Assembly (NCBI RefSeq): GCF_030123365.1
Contig: NZ_CP126107.1
Location: 2,961,501 to 3,025,500, forward strand
Direction: 5' to 3'
DNA from: Neobacillus sp. SuZ13
GTDB lineage: Bacteria; Bacillota; Bacilli; Bacillales; Cytobacillaceae
Length of the DNA stretch: 64,000 bases
The position numbers and the translations under genes were made by a program. Positions 1 to 8,669 of the stretch are shown here, piece after piece. A model generated the notes under the pieces. That model had not been told where the DNA came from. It worked only from the letters and a program-made list of their open reading frames with translations, and did not search any database. The number at the start of each line of letters is the position of its first letter. The stretch's first letter is position 1.

Positions 1-419
1 ATACGTTATCGCATTTGATGATGCCTGCTACCGTCCTGGGGACAGGAATCGCTGGAAGTATGGTCCGCTATGTAAGGTCTAGCATGATTGAAGTACTAGG
101 ACAGGATTATTTACGGACGGCAAGAGCGAAAGGCTTAGGTGAATTTATTGTTACGAATAAACATGCGCTGAGAAATGCACTCATCCCGATTATAACGATC
201 ATTGGTTTGGATATCCCTCTGTTAATCGGAGGAGCTGTGGTCACAGAACAAATATTTCAATGGCCTGGACTTGGACAATTAACCATCCAATCGATCGGTT
301 CACGCGATTATTCGGTGTTAATGGCCATTAACCTTTTGGCTGCTTTCATGGTTCTTTTCTCAAATCTGCTAACCGATATCCTTTATTCCGTTGCGGATCC
401 AAGGATTAAGTACAACTAA
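1..419 (+). CDS. Oligopeptide/dipeptide ABC transporter permease (OppB/DppB type), 5' end cut off by the window
   Basis: Only the last ~139 codons are present; the frame is open to the left edge. The protein carries the cytoplasmic EAA-type loop (DYLRTARAKGLGE) that docks on the ATPase subunit, followed by hydrophobic membrane segments and the family ending VADPRIKYN. It is one half of the membrane channel of a peptide importer. The second permease (442) and the binding lipoprotein (1399) follow closely, so the three form an operon whose ATPase genes must lie outside this window or elsewhere. Confidence 0.9.
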   Translation, partial: TLSHLMMPATVLGTGIAGSMVRYVRSSMIEVLGQDYLRTARAKGLGEFIVTNKHALRNALIPIITIIGLDIPLLIGGAVVTEQIFQWPGLGQLTIQSIGSRDYSVLMAINLLAAFMVLFSNLLTDILYSVADPRIKYN

Positions 420-441
420 TTTTCGAAAGGAGGAGGTTAAG

Positions 442-1365
442 GTGTCACTAGCAACTAAAATGGCAGGAATTCCGGTAGTCAATGATCCGAATCTCGACGT
501 AAAACAAGAGCTGGGAAAAGAGGAAAGCTACTTAAAAGTCATTAGAAAAAAGTTTTTCAAACATAAACTAGCTGTTTTTGGACTAATTGTTTTCAGTTTA
601 ATCGTTCTAATGGCGTTATTCGCTCCTCTTTTGGCACCTCAGAGTCCTTATTCTGTTAACGGCGACTTTGCAGATCAGCCTTCAGCCGAACATTTATTGG
701 GGACAGACCAAGTGGGGCGGGATTTGTTAAGTAGATTGATTTATGCATCTAGGGTCTCCTTGGCTGTGGGTATCGGAGCGGTTGCTATTTATGTCGTAAT
801 CGGTACGCTCCTCGGCGCTGTTGCTGGATATTTTGGAAAATGGGTGGATATGGTAATTATGCGTCTAACGGATGTGTTTATGTCCTTTCCATATCTTATG
901 GTTATCCTTGTCCTTGTCAGTATCATGGGACCAAGTCTCCTGAATATTATTCTTGTCATCGGATTATTGGGCTGGCCGTCGGTTGCACGTATTGTTCGAG
1001 GGAGCGTCCTGATGATTAAAGAGATGGATTACGTGAAAGCGGGGGTTGCCTTAGGATTACCGTCCTGGAAGATACTCTTTCAACATATATTACCTAACTG
1101 TTTAGCACCGATTTTAGTCAATGCAACTTTTGGAATCGCCTCTTCGATTATTTTAGAAGCCTCCTTAAGTTTCCTAGGAATGGGAGTACAGCCGCCAACG
1201 GCCAGCTGGGGAAATATGTTGAATGAAGCCCAGTCGTTAACCGTATTAGCCACGCAGCCTTGGTTATGGTTACCTCCTGGTTTGATGATTCTGTTAGCTG
1301 TTTTATCTATTAACTTTATGGGTGACGGGTTGCGCGATGCCATGGATCCAAAAAATTTAAAATAA
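442..1365 (+). CDS. Oligopeptide/dipeptide ABC transporter permease (OppC/DppC type)
   Basis: A 307-residue integral membrane protein. I chose the GTG at 442 because AAAGGAGGAGG at 426-436 sits just upstream; a longer reading from 391 would overlap the previous gene. An N-terminal cytoplasmic tail is followed by a first membrane helix near residue 40, the OppC-type segment around HLLGTDQVGRDLLSR, the EAA loop (KAGVALGLPSWKILFQHILPN), and the C-terminal GDGLRDAMDPK typical of DppC/OppC. It pairs with the preceding permease to form the peptide channel. Confidence 0.93.
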   Translation: MSLATKMAGIPVVNDPNLDVKQELGKEESYLKVIRKKFFKHKLAVFGLIVFSLIVLMALFAPLLAPQSPYSVNGDFADQPSAEHLLGTDQVGRDLLSRLIYASRVSLAVGIGAVAIYVVIGTLLGAVAGYFGKWVDMVIMRLTDVFMSFPYLMVILVLVSIMGPSLLNIILVIGLLGWPSVARIVRGSVLMIKEMDYVKAGVALGLPSWKILFQHILPNCLAPILVNATFGIASSIILEASLSFLGMGVQPPTASWGNMLNEAQSLTVLATQPWLWLPPGLMILLAVLSINFMGDGLRDAMDPKNLK

Positions 1366-1398
1366 TCATTTAAAAAAAGAGTTTAATAGGGGGACATT

Positions 1399-3027
1399 AT
1401 GGGTTATCTAAAGAGAACAGTAAGTTTATCCGCTATCGTCTTATCATTGGCTTTAACAGCATGCTCAGGGCAAAGCAAGACTTCTTCGACTGCTTCAAAT
1501 GGTCAAGCATCAGGTAGCAAAACCATGTATCTGGGAATGGTTAATCCGCCGATTAATTTCAGCACGATTAATTCCTCGGACATCGCTTCCGGATTTATTG
1601 AAAAGTTTATGTTTGATTCCTTCTTAGAAATGACAGGTCCGCAACAGTTTGTCCCAAAATTGGCGGATTCCTTTGAAACGACCGATAATCAAACCTTTAC
1701 AATCAAGTTGAATAAGAATGCGAAGTGGTCGGATGGAAAACCTGTAACAGCGGAGGATGCCGCTTTTACCTTTAACTTAATTGCAAACCCAAAGGTTGAA
1801 ACCACTGTCGGCACCTATATCTCAGTTTTTGATGGTCTTGATGAAACAGGCAAGTTAAAAGAGGGACAAACTCAAATTCCTTCGGTAAAGGTTATCGATC
1901 AACAAACAGTTGAATTTAAAACGAAAACACCTGTTGATCCGAATATGGTTAAGGAACAACTGGGCTCCAAATTAATGATTCTGCCAAAACATGTTTTAGA
2001 GAAGATTGCGCCAGCTGATTTATCAAAGGATCCATTCTTCACCAAACCTACTGTCACCAATGGCGCCTATAAGTTTGTTCAATATAAAAAGGATCAATAT
2101 GTGGAATTTGTAAGCAATCCAGACTATTATTTAGGAAAACCAAAGACGAATAGTCTGTTTGTTAAAATTATGCCTGCTCCAAACCTAGTGGCCCAGCTTC
2201 AGACTGGAGAGCTTCATATGAACGTTGCTGCAGGAATCGGAAAGATTCCGGCTCAGGACTATGAAACTGTTGAAAAGTTTAATAATGTAAAAACGAAAGA
2301 GGAGCCAACGATTGGTTTTCAAACGATGATGTTTAATACCACAAAAATAACAGATGCCAAAGTACGTCAAGCCCTTGTTTACGCCCTCGACCGTGAAAAA
2401 TTCGTAGATAAGCTATTAAAAGGAAAAGGGGAAATTGTAGATGGGCCGTATACTTCGGTCAGTCCTTACCTTGATAAGGATTTAGAAAAATTCACCTACG
2501 ATCCGGAGAAGGCAAAACAATTGTTGAAGGAAGCTGGCTGGGACTTTAACCAGACTCTTCAATTAGTAGTCCCAATCGGTAATAAGGTCCGTGAGCAGTC
2601 TGCCGATATTATTACCCAAAACCTAAAGGACGTGGGAGTAAAGGTTAAAGTCACAACGTACGATTTCCCGACCATCATGCAAAAAGGAAAAGCCGGAGAA
2701 TTTGATTTGTTATTAATGGGCTTTACCTTTACTTTGGATCCGGAAATATCAACTCTTTATAGTAAGGCTGGTTCCTATAACTTTATGAGATATAATAATC
2801 CAAAGTCAGATGAGCTACTGTTAAAAGGACAATCAGAAGCTGATCCAGTAAAGAGAAAAGAAATTTATAATGAACTGCAAGCGATTTGGGAGAAAGATGT
2901 TCCAATCATTTCACTTTACTCAGACTATGATTTTGCAGCCATTTCTAAACAAGTAAAATTTGGAGAGCCAAAGATATTCGGATTCCATAATAAGATACAG
3001 GACTGGTCACTTGTGGGTGCAGAATAA
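1399..3027 (+). CDS. Extracellular solute-binding lipoprotein, family 5 (OppA/DppA-like)
   Basis: A 542-residue lipoprotein. The signal peptide ends in a lipobox (LTAC, Cys at residue 22) followed by a Ser/Thr/Gly-rich linker, so it is anchored outside the membrane. The body matches the peptide-binding SBP_bac_5 fold: KLADSFETTDNQTFTIKL, WSDGKPVTAEDAAFTF, and VRQALVYALDREKFVD. It should capture peptides for the two permeases just upstream. RBS AGGGGGA at 1388-1394. The substrate (di-, oligopeptide or nickel-type ligand) cannot be told from sequence alone. Confidence 0.92.
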   Translation: MGYLKRTVSLSAIVLSLALTACSGQSKTSSTASNGQASGSKTMYLGMVNPPINFSTINSSDIASGFIEKFMFDSFLEMTGPQQFVPKLADSFETTDNQTFTIKLNKNAKWSDGKPVTAEDAAFTFNLIANPKVETTVGTYISVFDGLDETGKLKEGQTQIPSVKVIDQQTVEFKTKTPVDPNMVKEQLGSKLMILPKHVLEKIAPADLSKDPFFTKPTVTNGAYKFVQYKKDQYVEFVSNPDYYLGKPKTNSLFVKIMPAPNLVAQLQTGELHMNVAAGIGKIPAQDYETVEKFNNVKTKEEPTIGFQTMMFNTTKITDAKVRQALVYALDREKFVDKLLKGKGEIVDGPYTSVSPYLDKDLEKFTYDPEKAKQLLKEAGWDFNQTLQLVVPIGNKVREQSADIITQNLKDVGVKVKVTTYDFPTIMQKGKAGEFDLLLMGFTFTLDPEISTLYSKAGSYNFMRYNNPKSDELLLKGQSEADPVKRKEIYNELQAIWEKDVPIISLYSDYDFAAISKQVKFGEPKIFGFHNKIQDWSLVGAE

Positions 3028-3052
3028 GTAACCCAACAATCAATGAAAATAA

Positions 3053-3095
3053 GAGCTATCAAAATGAAACATAAACTTGTTTCTTTTGATGGCTC
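3053..3095 (+). terminator. Rho-independent terminator after the peptide transporter operon
   Basis: Stem GAGCTATCAAAA / TTTTGATGGCTC with a ~19-nt loop, followed by TTTTGTTTTT. Confidence 0.8.
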
Positions 3096-3212
3096 TTTTG
3101 TTTTTAAATTAACTTAAATAAGATATTGCTTGAGCTAATCTTGTAATGATCTCGGAGGGAGGAGATTTTCGATCAATCCATTTGTAACCTATCTTTTGGG
3201 TGAGAGATATTA

Positions 3213-3782
3213 TTAGTCACCATTCCAATGATAGATTATTTGCACAACGCCAGACGAGAATGTTCTTGTATTTATCATTTTTAAATTTATTCTCTGTTTT
3301 ATATCAATAAACATCGGTTTTCCTTCTCCCAAAACAACAGGGTGAATAGATAATCTAAATTCATCAATAAGCCCTAAATTTATTAAAGTTGTAATGAGAC
3401 TTGCTCCACCATATAGCCAGATGTCTTTACCAGACTCTTTCTTCAATTTATTTACTACTTCAAGAATATTTTCATTTATAAATATTGCTTGATTATCAGT
3501 CTTTTTTTGTGTTTTGGAAAACACATATTTCTTTTTACTATGAACTAATTTCCAAATTTCCTTTTCGGTATCAGAGTTTTCACTATTTGGAAAATATTGT
3601 CCCCATAATTCGTAGCTTTTTCTACCATATAGAATAGTATCAATTTGATTCAAAAAATTAGTGAACCCCATATCAGGGTCCATAATGCACCAATCAACCT
3701 CTCCATTTTTCCCTTCAATAAAACCATCTAAAGTAACTGCTAAATCTAAAATTATTCTTCTCTGTTTTATGTTATTAGCCAT
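3213..3782 (-). CDS. Dihydrofolate reductase family protein (RibD C-terminal domain)
   Basis: A 189-residue stand-alone RibD-C/DHFR-fold protein. It begins with the family hallmark IILDLAVTLDGFIEGKNGEVDW and contains ILYGRKSYELW, the nucleotide-binding KDIWLYGGASLI segment, and EFRLSIHPVVLGEGKPMF near the end. Homologues (YyaP/YwjB type) are presumed NAD(P)H-dependent reductases of unknown substrate. It stands alone, convergent with the peptide transporter operon. Confidence 0.85.
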   Translation of the reverse strand: MANNIKQRRIILDLAVTLDGFIEGKNGEVDWCIMDPDMGFTNFLNQIDTILYGRKSYELWGQYFPNSENSDTEKEIWKLVHSKKKYVFSKTQKKTDNQAIFINENILEVVNKLKKESGKDIWLYGGASLITTLINLGLIDEFRLSIHPVVLGEGKPMFIDIKQRINLKMINTRTFSSGVVQIIYHWNGD

Positions 3783-4178
3783 AACTCTTCATCCTTTTAT
3801 CATTCAGATTTTGATTCTTCTGCCCTGTTGAATAAGGATTACATAACAAATTTAGATAATCGTAGGCTATACCAATGCCGAATGTTTGTTCTTATCCTGA
3901 TTTTATCAATAATTCGGAGAGGTATCAACTATCAACATTCAAGCTTTAACCTACCCTGTCCTTTTTCGCTTTTTATTTCTATATAGAAGAGAGCGGATGA
4001 AATCTCAGGGAATTGGAATAAAGAACTAGCAGAATCACAGAGCGAACCCCGATGTGGCAAATTGACAACTTGGCTATTCAAATGGAGTCTGATTATCGTT
4101 CAAGTGAACGTATTGAACAGACTAGTTTGAACCAGCAAAACCAGAGAGTAGAAGGGAGAAACTAAGGAGGAGTGGAAC
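3783..4178. other. Intergenic stretch with a possible gene remnant
   Basis: No convincing gene. An unbroken 37-codon frame (4052-4165, MWQIDNLAIQMESDYR...) ends just before the nuclease RBS, and the bases before it read as similar hydrophilic protein in another frame. It has no RBS. This may be the tail of a frameshifted gene. Confidence 0.3.
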
Positions 4179-4772
4179 ATGAGGAAAAAATTAACGGGTG
4201 GAGCCTTCATTGTAGCAGCATCACTTTTTGCTGTTCATCCTTTAGAAACAATCACAGGTGAAAATAGTCCTGTCAACCATACTGCTAAGGATGTGCATAC
4301 AGGAGAAGTGGTAGATAGGGTTCGTGAGCAAATTCCTATTACACTAGTAGAAACCATTGATGGGGATACAATTAAGGCAAGAGTAAAGGGGAAGGTTGAG
4401 ACCGTTCGTTATTTATTGGTCGATACCCCTGAATCTAAAAGGCCAGGTATGTGCGTCCAGCCATTTGCAGAGGAAGCTTTCCAAAGAAATAACGAGTTGG
4501 TTAAAGACGGAAGTCTATCATTGGAGGTGGAGGAGGGACCGTCAAGAGATTCCTACGACAGATTACTAGCATATGTTTATGTGGACGGAATGTCCGTTCA
4601 AGAAATGCTGATCAAGGAAGGTTATGCACGTGTGGCTTATATTATGGATCCACCCTATAAATATCTTAAATTATATAAAACAGATGAAAATCTAGCTAAG
4701 AAGAATAAATTAAGGATTTGGGGCACCAAGGACTATGTGTCATATAAAGGGTTTATTGGGTGTGTACGATAA
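4179..4772 (+). CDS. Secreted thermonuclease (staphylococcal nuclease family)
   Basis: A 197-residue protein with an N-terminal signal/anchor helix (residues 5-20) and an SNase domain from residue ~53. The catalytic set of micrococcal nuclease is visible: Ca-binding D61 in TIDGDT, R77 and D82 in VRYLLVDTPE, E85, and R128 in SYDRLLAYVYVDG. It should cut DNA and RNA outside the cell, with Ca2+. RBS AAGGAGGAG at 4165-4173. It resembles B. subtilis YncB/NucB-type SNase proteins and ends before its own terminator. Confidence 0.92.
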   Translation: MRKKLTGGAFIVAASLFAVHPLETITGENSPVNHTAKDVHTGEVVDRVREQIPITLVETIDGDTIKARVKGKVETVRYLLVDTPESKRPGMCVQPFAEEAFQRNNELVKDGSLSLEVEEGPSRDSYDRLLAYVYVDGMSVQEMLIKEGYARVAYIMDPPYKYLKLYKTDENLAKKNKLRIWGTKDYVSYKGFIGCVR

Positions 4773-4780
4773 GGTAAAAG

Positions 4781-4812
4781 AGCTCTAATATGCTAAAATT
4801 AGGGCTTTTTTT
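4781..4812 (+). terminator. Terminator after the nuclease gene
   Basis: AGCTCTAAT / ATTAGGGCT stem followed by seven T. Confidence 0.8.
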
Positions 4813-4862
4813 ATTGAAAATGGAAAATAAAACCACTATAGTAAAGTGGGAGGAGATTATAT

Positions 4863-5189
4863 ATGAAAACGTTCGATTTTAAATCTGGAGCAAAGGTAAT
4901 GGTTGACGAGAATCAGATAATCATTGAAAGATCTGGCGGAAAAAGCGCGATGAAAGGTTTGTTCGCCGGGAGAGCAATGGGACAAATGGCAATAAAAATG
5001 TCAGCGCTAACAGGATTGATATACTACGCGGATTACTTGGTGATCTGTGCATCTGGACTACCTTCGCCTAACGATTTCAAAATAACAAGCATACCTGAAA
5101 TTAAACAGTATCCCAATTGTGTGGTTGCAAAAGAGCAAGAATTAGAAGAACTCTATCAATACCTTAAGGGTTTTATCAAACAAGGATAG
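4863..5189 (+). CDS. Hypothetical protein, possibly a small PH-like domain protein
   Basis: A 108-residue soluble protein, not firmly recognised. It starts MKTFDFKSGAKVMVDENQIIIERSGG and has a hydrophobic middle (MSALTGLIYYADYLVICASG) and a hydrophilic end. The strand-rich start followed by 'IIIERSGGKSAMKGLFAGRAMG' recalls bacterial PH-like domains of the kind seen in small phage and cell-surface proteins, but this is an impression only. RBS GTGGGAGGAG at 4846-4855. It stands 44 bases before the rhodanese gene and may be cotranscribed with it. Confidence 0.6.
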   Translation: MKTFDFKSGAKVMVDENQIIIERSGGKSAMKGLFAGRAMGQMAIKMSALTGLIYYADYLVICASGLPSPNDFKITSIPEIKQYPNCVVAKEQELEELYQYLKGFIKQG

Positions 5190-5233
5190 AAAAAAATCTT
5201 TTTCAAAATTCAATAATTAAAGGAGTATTCAAC

Positions 5234-5584
5234 ATGACAATTAAAGTAATTTCACCCAAAGATTTTGATGAGAAACTTCAAAATAATGAACCAATCTTCC
5301 TCCTAGATGTACGTGCTGAAGAAAAATACAATGATTATCATATTGAAAATCCAAATATCGAGAATCAGAATATCCCTAAAAATATAATCTTTGACCTTGA
5401 TAAGAATGGAGAAGAAGAGCTGCAATCTTTGCCTAAAAACAGCGACATTGTCATAACCTGTACAACCGGAAATTCCGCCAGAAAATGTGCAGAAATTTTA
5501 TCCAAAAAAGATTACCAAGTTACATTACTTGATGGTGGGATTACCGCTTGGAAACAATACACAGACACAAAACATAAAGACTGA
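5234..5584 (+). CDS. Rhodanese-like domain protein
   Basis: A 116-residue single-domain rhodanese. The N-terminal part has FLLDVRAEEKYNDYHIENPNI, and the active-site loop CTTGNSAR gives a catalytic cysteine at residue 76 with the following NSAR backbone cradle. The C-terminal DGGITAWK is the family ending. It would carry a persulfide sulfur to cyanide or another thiophile acceptor. RBS AAAGGAG at 5219-5225. No neighbouring sulfur genes identify its partner. Confidence 0.9.
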   Translation: MTIKVISPKDFDEKLQNNEPIFLLDVRAEEKYNDYHIENPNIENQNIPKNIIFDLDKNGEEELQSLPKNSDIVITCTTGNSARKCAEILSKKDYQVTLLDGGITAWKQYTDTKHKD

Positions 5585-5617
5585 TAGAAAACATCAAAGG
5601 GTAGTCAAACAAGGATA

Positions 5618-5666
5618 GGGTCAGATCTTCAACGTGCTAACACTTAGCGCACGGAGGGTCTGGCCC
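5618..5666 (+). terminator. Long hairpin with terminator character after the rhodanese gene
   Basis: Outer stem GGGTCAGATC / GGTCTGGCCC encloses GTGCTAACACTTAGCGCAC, a motif related to the GTGCC repeats at 7047 and 7757; ATTTTCAATTTT follows. Confidence 0.6.
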
Positions 5667-5697
5667 CATTTTCAATTTTCCCGTTCCACCGATTTTG

Positions 5698-6300
5698 TCA
5701 GTTGTTTAAAATTTTCGGCAGCATTTCGGTAACAATCTCGACATACATAGCTACTAGCATTATTATTGCGGGGATAGAAAGAATCACAAAGCTCACGTAG
5801 GCAAGTTTCAGTCTGACCTTTGATTGGTCGAACCATTTTGTAAGGTACTCAATCAGTAAGGCAAGAATGACAGATCCAATAAAAAATGATACCGAAAATA
5901 GGGCTATTCCTAACGGTGCTTGTGGACCGAATAATTCATTGCCAGGATTGGACAGAAACAATGGAGTTCCATAGATAATTAATAGGAACAAACCAAATAA
6001 TAAACCTTTAACCACCCAACTTTTTCTTGAACGATGAAAAAGAAATGTGTAAATAATACTGTTTGCTAAGGTTACAGCAATGCCGAGTGTTACGATTAAC
6101 AGTGTTCCTGAGAAATGAAATCCACTCGCTAGTTGAGGGAAGAAATATGCAATGATTCCCATAACTAACCTTAACAAGAGCCCAAAAATAACACCTGTAA
6201 AAAGAGCTGCAATATAACCAATACCGTACATTTTTGCCGTTCTTGCCCATCGATTGGAACTTGTTTTCTTGCCCACATCACTATTTACCTGTCCATTCAT
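5698..6300 (-). CDS. Six-helix membrane protein of unknown function
   Basis: A 200-residue integral membrane protein with about six hydrophobic segments (starting near residues 27, 66, 97, 130 and 168) and a charged N-terminal tail of ~20 residues. I do not recognise the family. RBS AAGGGG lies about 8 bases before the ATG. It stands alone between convergent and divergent neighbours, so its role cannot be inferred from context. Confidence 0.7.
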   Translation of the reverse strand: MNGQVNSDVGKKTSSNRWARTAKMYGIGYIAALFTGVIFGLLLRLVMGIIAYFFPQLASGFHFSGTLLIVTLGIAVTLANSIIYTFLFHRSRKSWVVKGLLFGLFLLIIYGTPLFLSNPGNELFGPQAPLGIALFSVSFFIGSVILALLIEYLTKWFDQSKVRLKLAYVSFVILSIPAIIMLVAMYVEIVTEMLPKILNN

Positions 6301-6448
6301 GGCAATGTCCCCTTACTTAAATAAAATGGCTAATACAATATTTAGTATATTCAGACTCTTTCGTCCTAACAATTGGAATGTTAATAAGACATACTTAACC
6401 ATGTAATGCCCAGACTTTTCGTGTGATTTCTTTCATAAGGGAGGAATA

Positions 6449-7030
6449 ATGATGTCGAAACTCAATGTTCGTTATGGCCAACTATCGGATTTAAATGGAA
6501 TGATTCAATTGGACCGAAAGTTATACCCTCAAGATTGGCAAGTTGAGCGTGCATTTGTAGAACGATTACTTGAACGAAACAATAGAGTGTATAAAATTGT
6601 AGAGGACAATGGAGAGTTAAAAGGTTATAGCAGTTTAATCCCTTTAGATAAAAGAACGTATGATCGATTATTATCGGGTCAAATAGATGAATCAAGAATT
6701 TGTCATCACGCGTTAGCGTATAAGAAAGAGAGAGAAGTGTATATTTATTTATCTTCGATGATAGTTGATATCTTTCATGAAGACAGGAAGAAATACAGTA
6801 AGGCATTAATTATGGAATTGCTGGATTGGATCCAAGATATTCAGGAAACTGGAGTCGTGATAAAGGAATTTGGTATGATCGCGATTACAGAAGCTGGGAA
6901 TCGAATCTGTCAACGTTTGGGATTTAAAAAGGCAGGGGAAGTAAAAGAGCATGGTGAAACCTACAATATATATAAAGGAACGGTTGAGGATGTTAGAAAT
7001 GGGATAAAAGTAAAACAAATGATGGGATGA
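6449..7030 (+). CDS. GNAT family N-acetyltransferase
   Basis: A 193-residue protein with an N-terminal GNAT start (LNVRYGQLSDLNGMIQLDRKLYP) and the closing pattern ITEAGNRICQRLGFKKAGEVKEHGETYNIYKG, typical of acetyl-CoA-dependent acyltransferases. The central acetyl-CoA loop is diverged (FHEDRKKYSKALIMELLDWIQ). The second ATG (6452) is better spaced from GGGAGGA than the first. Substrate unknown. A second GNAT gene follows at 7151. Confidence 0.8.
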   Translation: MMSKLNVRYGQLSDLNGMIQLDRKLYPQDWQVERAFVERLLERNNRVYKIVEDNGELKGYSSLIPLDKRTYDRLLSGQIDESRICHHALAYKKEREVYIYLSSMIVDIFHEDRKKYSKALIMELLDWIQDIQETGVVIKEFGMIAITEAGNRICQRLGFKKAGEVKEHGETYNIYKGTVEDVRNGIKVKQMMG

Positions 7031-7046
7031 AGGGGAAAAGATCGAT

Positions 7047-7081
7047 TGTTCGAAGTGCCTAACACCTTTGGTGCTTAGATA
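7047..7081. repeat. GTGCC-type intergenic repeat, copy 1
   Basis: TGTTCGAAGTGCCTAACACC then GGTGCTTAGATAC; closely related to copy 2 at 7748-7800. Confidence 0.5.
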
Positions 7082-7150
7082 CATTTATAATTAATAAATT
7101 GTAGAAGAGAAATCAAATAAGAAAAGCAGTTCGTTAGGAGGAATAGATAT

Positions 7151-7582
7151 TTGGTAAAAGCCACGCAGAAGGAATTGGAGGTAATTGTAAAGTTTGCATC
7201 GATGCTTTGGCCGGAATGTGATTCAAATGAGTTGAAGGAAGAATTTAGTGAATTATTACATGACCAAGATGCTGCAATTTTTTTAGCAAAAGAAGGAACG
7301 GAATTTGTTGGATTTGCTCAATGTCAGCTTCGGAAGGATTATGTGGAAGGAACGGAAAGTAGTCCAGTGGGATATCTCGAAGGAATTTTTGTACAGGAGG
7401 GCTTTCGAAGAAAAGGGATGGGAAAACAGCTTTTGGCAGCCTGTGAAATTTGGGCAAAGGAACGGGGCTGTAAAGAATTTGCAAGTGATCTGGAACTAGA
7501 TAACATAGATAGTTTAAGATTTCATCTGAAGAGTGGATTTCAGGAAGTCAACCGAATTATTTGTTTAACGAAAAAATTATAA
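7151..7582 (+). CDS. Aminoglycoside 6'-N-acetyltransferase-like GNAT protein
   Basis: A 143-residue GNAT protein starting at TTG, chosen because TAGGAGGAA (7136-7144) is correctly spaced. The acetyl-CoA loop is FRRKGMGKQLLAACE (Q/R-x-x-G-x-G/A). The stretch KERGCKEFASDLELDNIDSLRFHLKSGFQEVNR closely follows the AAC(6') family pattern of short aminoglycoside acetyltransferases. Whether it acts on aminoglycosides is inference from family resemblance; many chromosomal homologues are housekeeping acetyltransferases. Confidence 0.8.
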   Translation: MVKATQKELEVIVKFASMLWPECDSNELKEEFSELLHDQDAAIFLAKEGTEFVGFAQCQLRKDYVEGTESSPVGYLEGIFVQEGFRRKGMGKQLLAACEIWAKERGCKEFASDLELDNIDSLRFHLKSGFQEVNRIICLTKKL

Positions 7583-7756
7583 AAATCGAACCTTTTTTCC
7601 ACAGAGATTCGTTCAAAATATTTCATCGGTTTGAAGTGAACCTACAAAACTTTACCAAACTATCCTAACTTTAGGGATAGTTATTCGTTGTAGTACATTG
7701 GAGTTAGGGAGTGAAATCGTGGGTTTATTTCAAGAGGAGGATATCCAATGTTCAAA

Positions 7757-7800
7757 GTGCCTGACACCTTTCAGTTTTTAGTTGGTGCTTAGGCACTTTT
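7757..7800. repeat. GTGCC-type repeat, copy 2, forming a terminator-like hairpin
   Basis: AAGTGCCTGACACC pairs with GGTGCTTAGGCACTT and is followed by a T run. The rest of the 7583-7921 gap holds no convincing gene; a GAGGAGG motif at 7733-7739 precedes ATG 7748 but that frame closes quickly. Confidence 0.55.
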
Positions 7801-7921
7801 TTCTTTTTATTGAACTCCATAGATATTCCAAAAGGGAAGATTCTATGGGGTAAAATTGATGGCACTTGGCGCTTTTGTACGTTAAAATAAAACGGTATTA
7901 ATGGTCAAAGGGGAAATGATC

Positions 7922-8620
7922 TTGAATAAATATCAAACCATACTTTTCGATGTAGATGATACGTTATTGGACTTTGCTGCAGCTGAAGCGCTAGCCTTGA
8001 ATCTGTTGTTTGAAAGTCAGAATATCCCGCCAACAAAGGAAATGGAAGACAGTTATAAAAAAATAAATCAAAGACTGTGGAGTTTGTTTGAAGAAGGAAA
8101 AATATCCAGAGACGAAGTGGTCAATACTCGTTTTTCCCTTTTATTTAAGGAATTAGGACAAATAGCGGACGGTGTTTTATTAGAAAAGAACTATCGGGGC
8201 TATTTAGAGGAAGGCCACCAATTAATTAGTGGTGCATTTGAATTGGTTTCAGCACTTCAGAACCATTATGAATTATTCATTGTCACTAATGGTGTTTCAA
8301 AAACACAGGATAAGAGATTGCGTGACTCCGGCCTTCACCCGTTATTTAAGGAGATTTTTGTCTCGGAAGATACAGGTTTCCAAAAACCAATGAAGGAATT
8401 TTTTGATTATGTGTTTGATCGAATTCCTAATTTTTCACCAGAACAAGCTTTAATCATCGGTGACTCACTAAGCTCTGATATTAAAGGCGGACAGCTTGCT
8501 GGCCTTGATACTTGTTGGTTCAACCCGAATGCTAAACCAAACAACACTGGTATTCTTCCTACTTATGAAATCAATGATTTGAATGAGCTTTATACAATAT
8601 TAAATATGAAACAAAGATAA
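7922..8620 (+). CDS. HAD hydrolase, YjjG/YfnB-type nucleotidase
   Basis: A 232-residue HAD phosphatase. Motif I is FDVDDTLLDF with nucleophile Asp near residue 10, motif II is IVTNGVSKTQ, motif III includes the Lys in FQKPMKEFF, and motif IV is IIGDSLSSDIKGG. The DFAAAEALAL segment after motif I is characteristic of the YjjG subfamily, known pyrimidine nucleotide phosphatases. I place the start at TTG 7922, eight bases after AAAGGGG; ATG 7916 and 7901 are in frame but poorly spaced. Confidence 0.88.
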   Translation: MNKYQTILFDVDDTLLDFAAAEALALNLLFESQNIPPTKEMEDSYKKINQRLWSLFEEGKISRDEVVNTRFSLLFKELGQIADGVLLEKNYRGYLEEGHQLISGAFELVSALQNHYELFIVTNGVSKTQDKRLRDSGLHPLFKEIFVSEDTGFQKPMKEFFDYVFDRIPNFSPEQALIIGDSLSSDIKGGQLAGLDTCWFNPNAKPNNTGILPTYEINDLNELYTILNMKQR

Positions 8621-8637
8621 TTGATTAAATCAAATAG

Positions 8638-8663
8638 CCGTCATGTGACTTTTCACATGACGG
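8638..8663. terminator. Bidirectional terminator between convergent genes
   Basis: CCGTCATGTGA / TCACATGACGG with a 4-base loop and ACTTTTTTATTT on the plus side. It separates the HAD gene from the convergent membrane protein gene. Confidence 0.85.
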
Positions 8664-8669
8664 ACTTTT

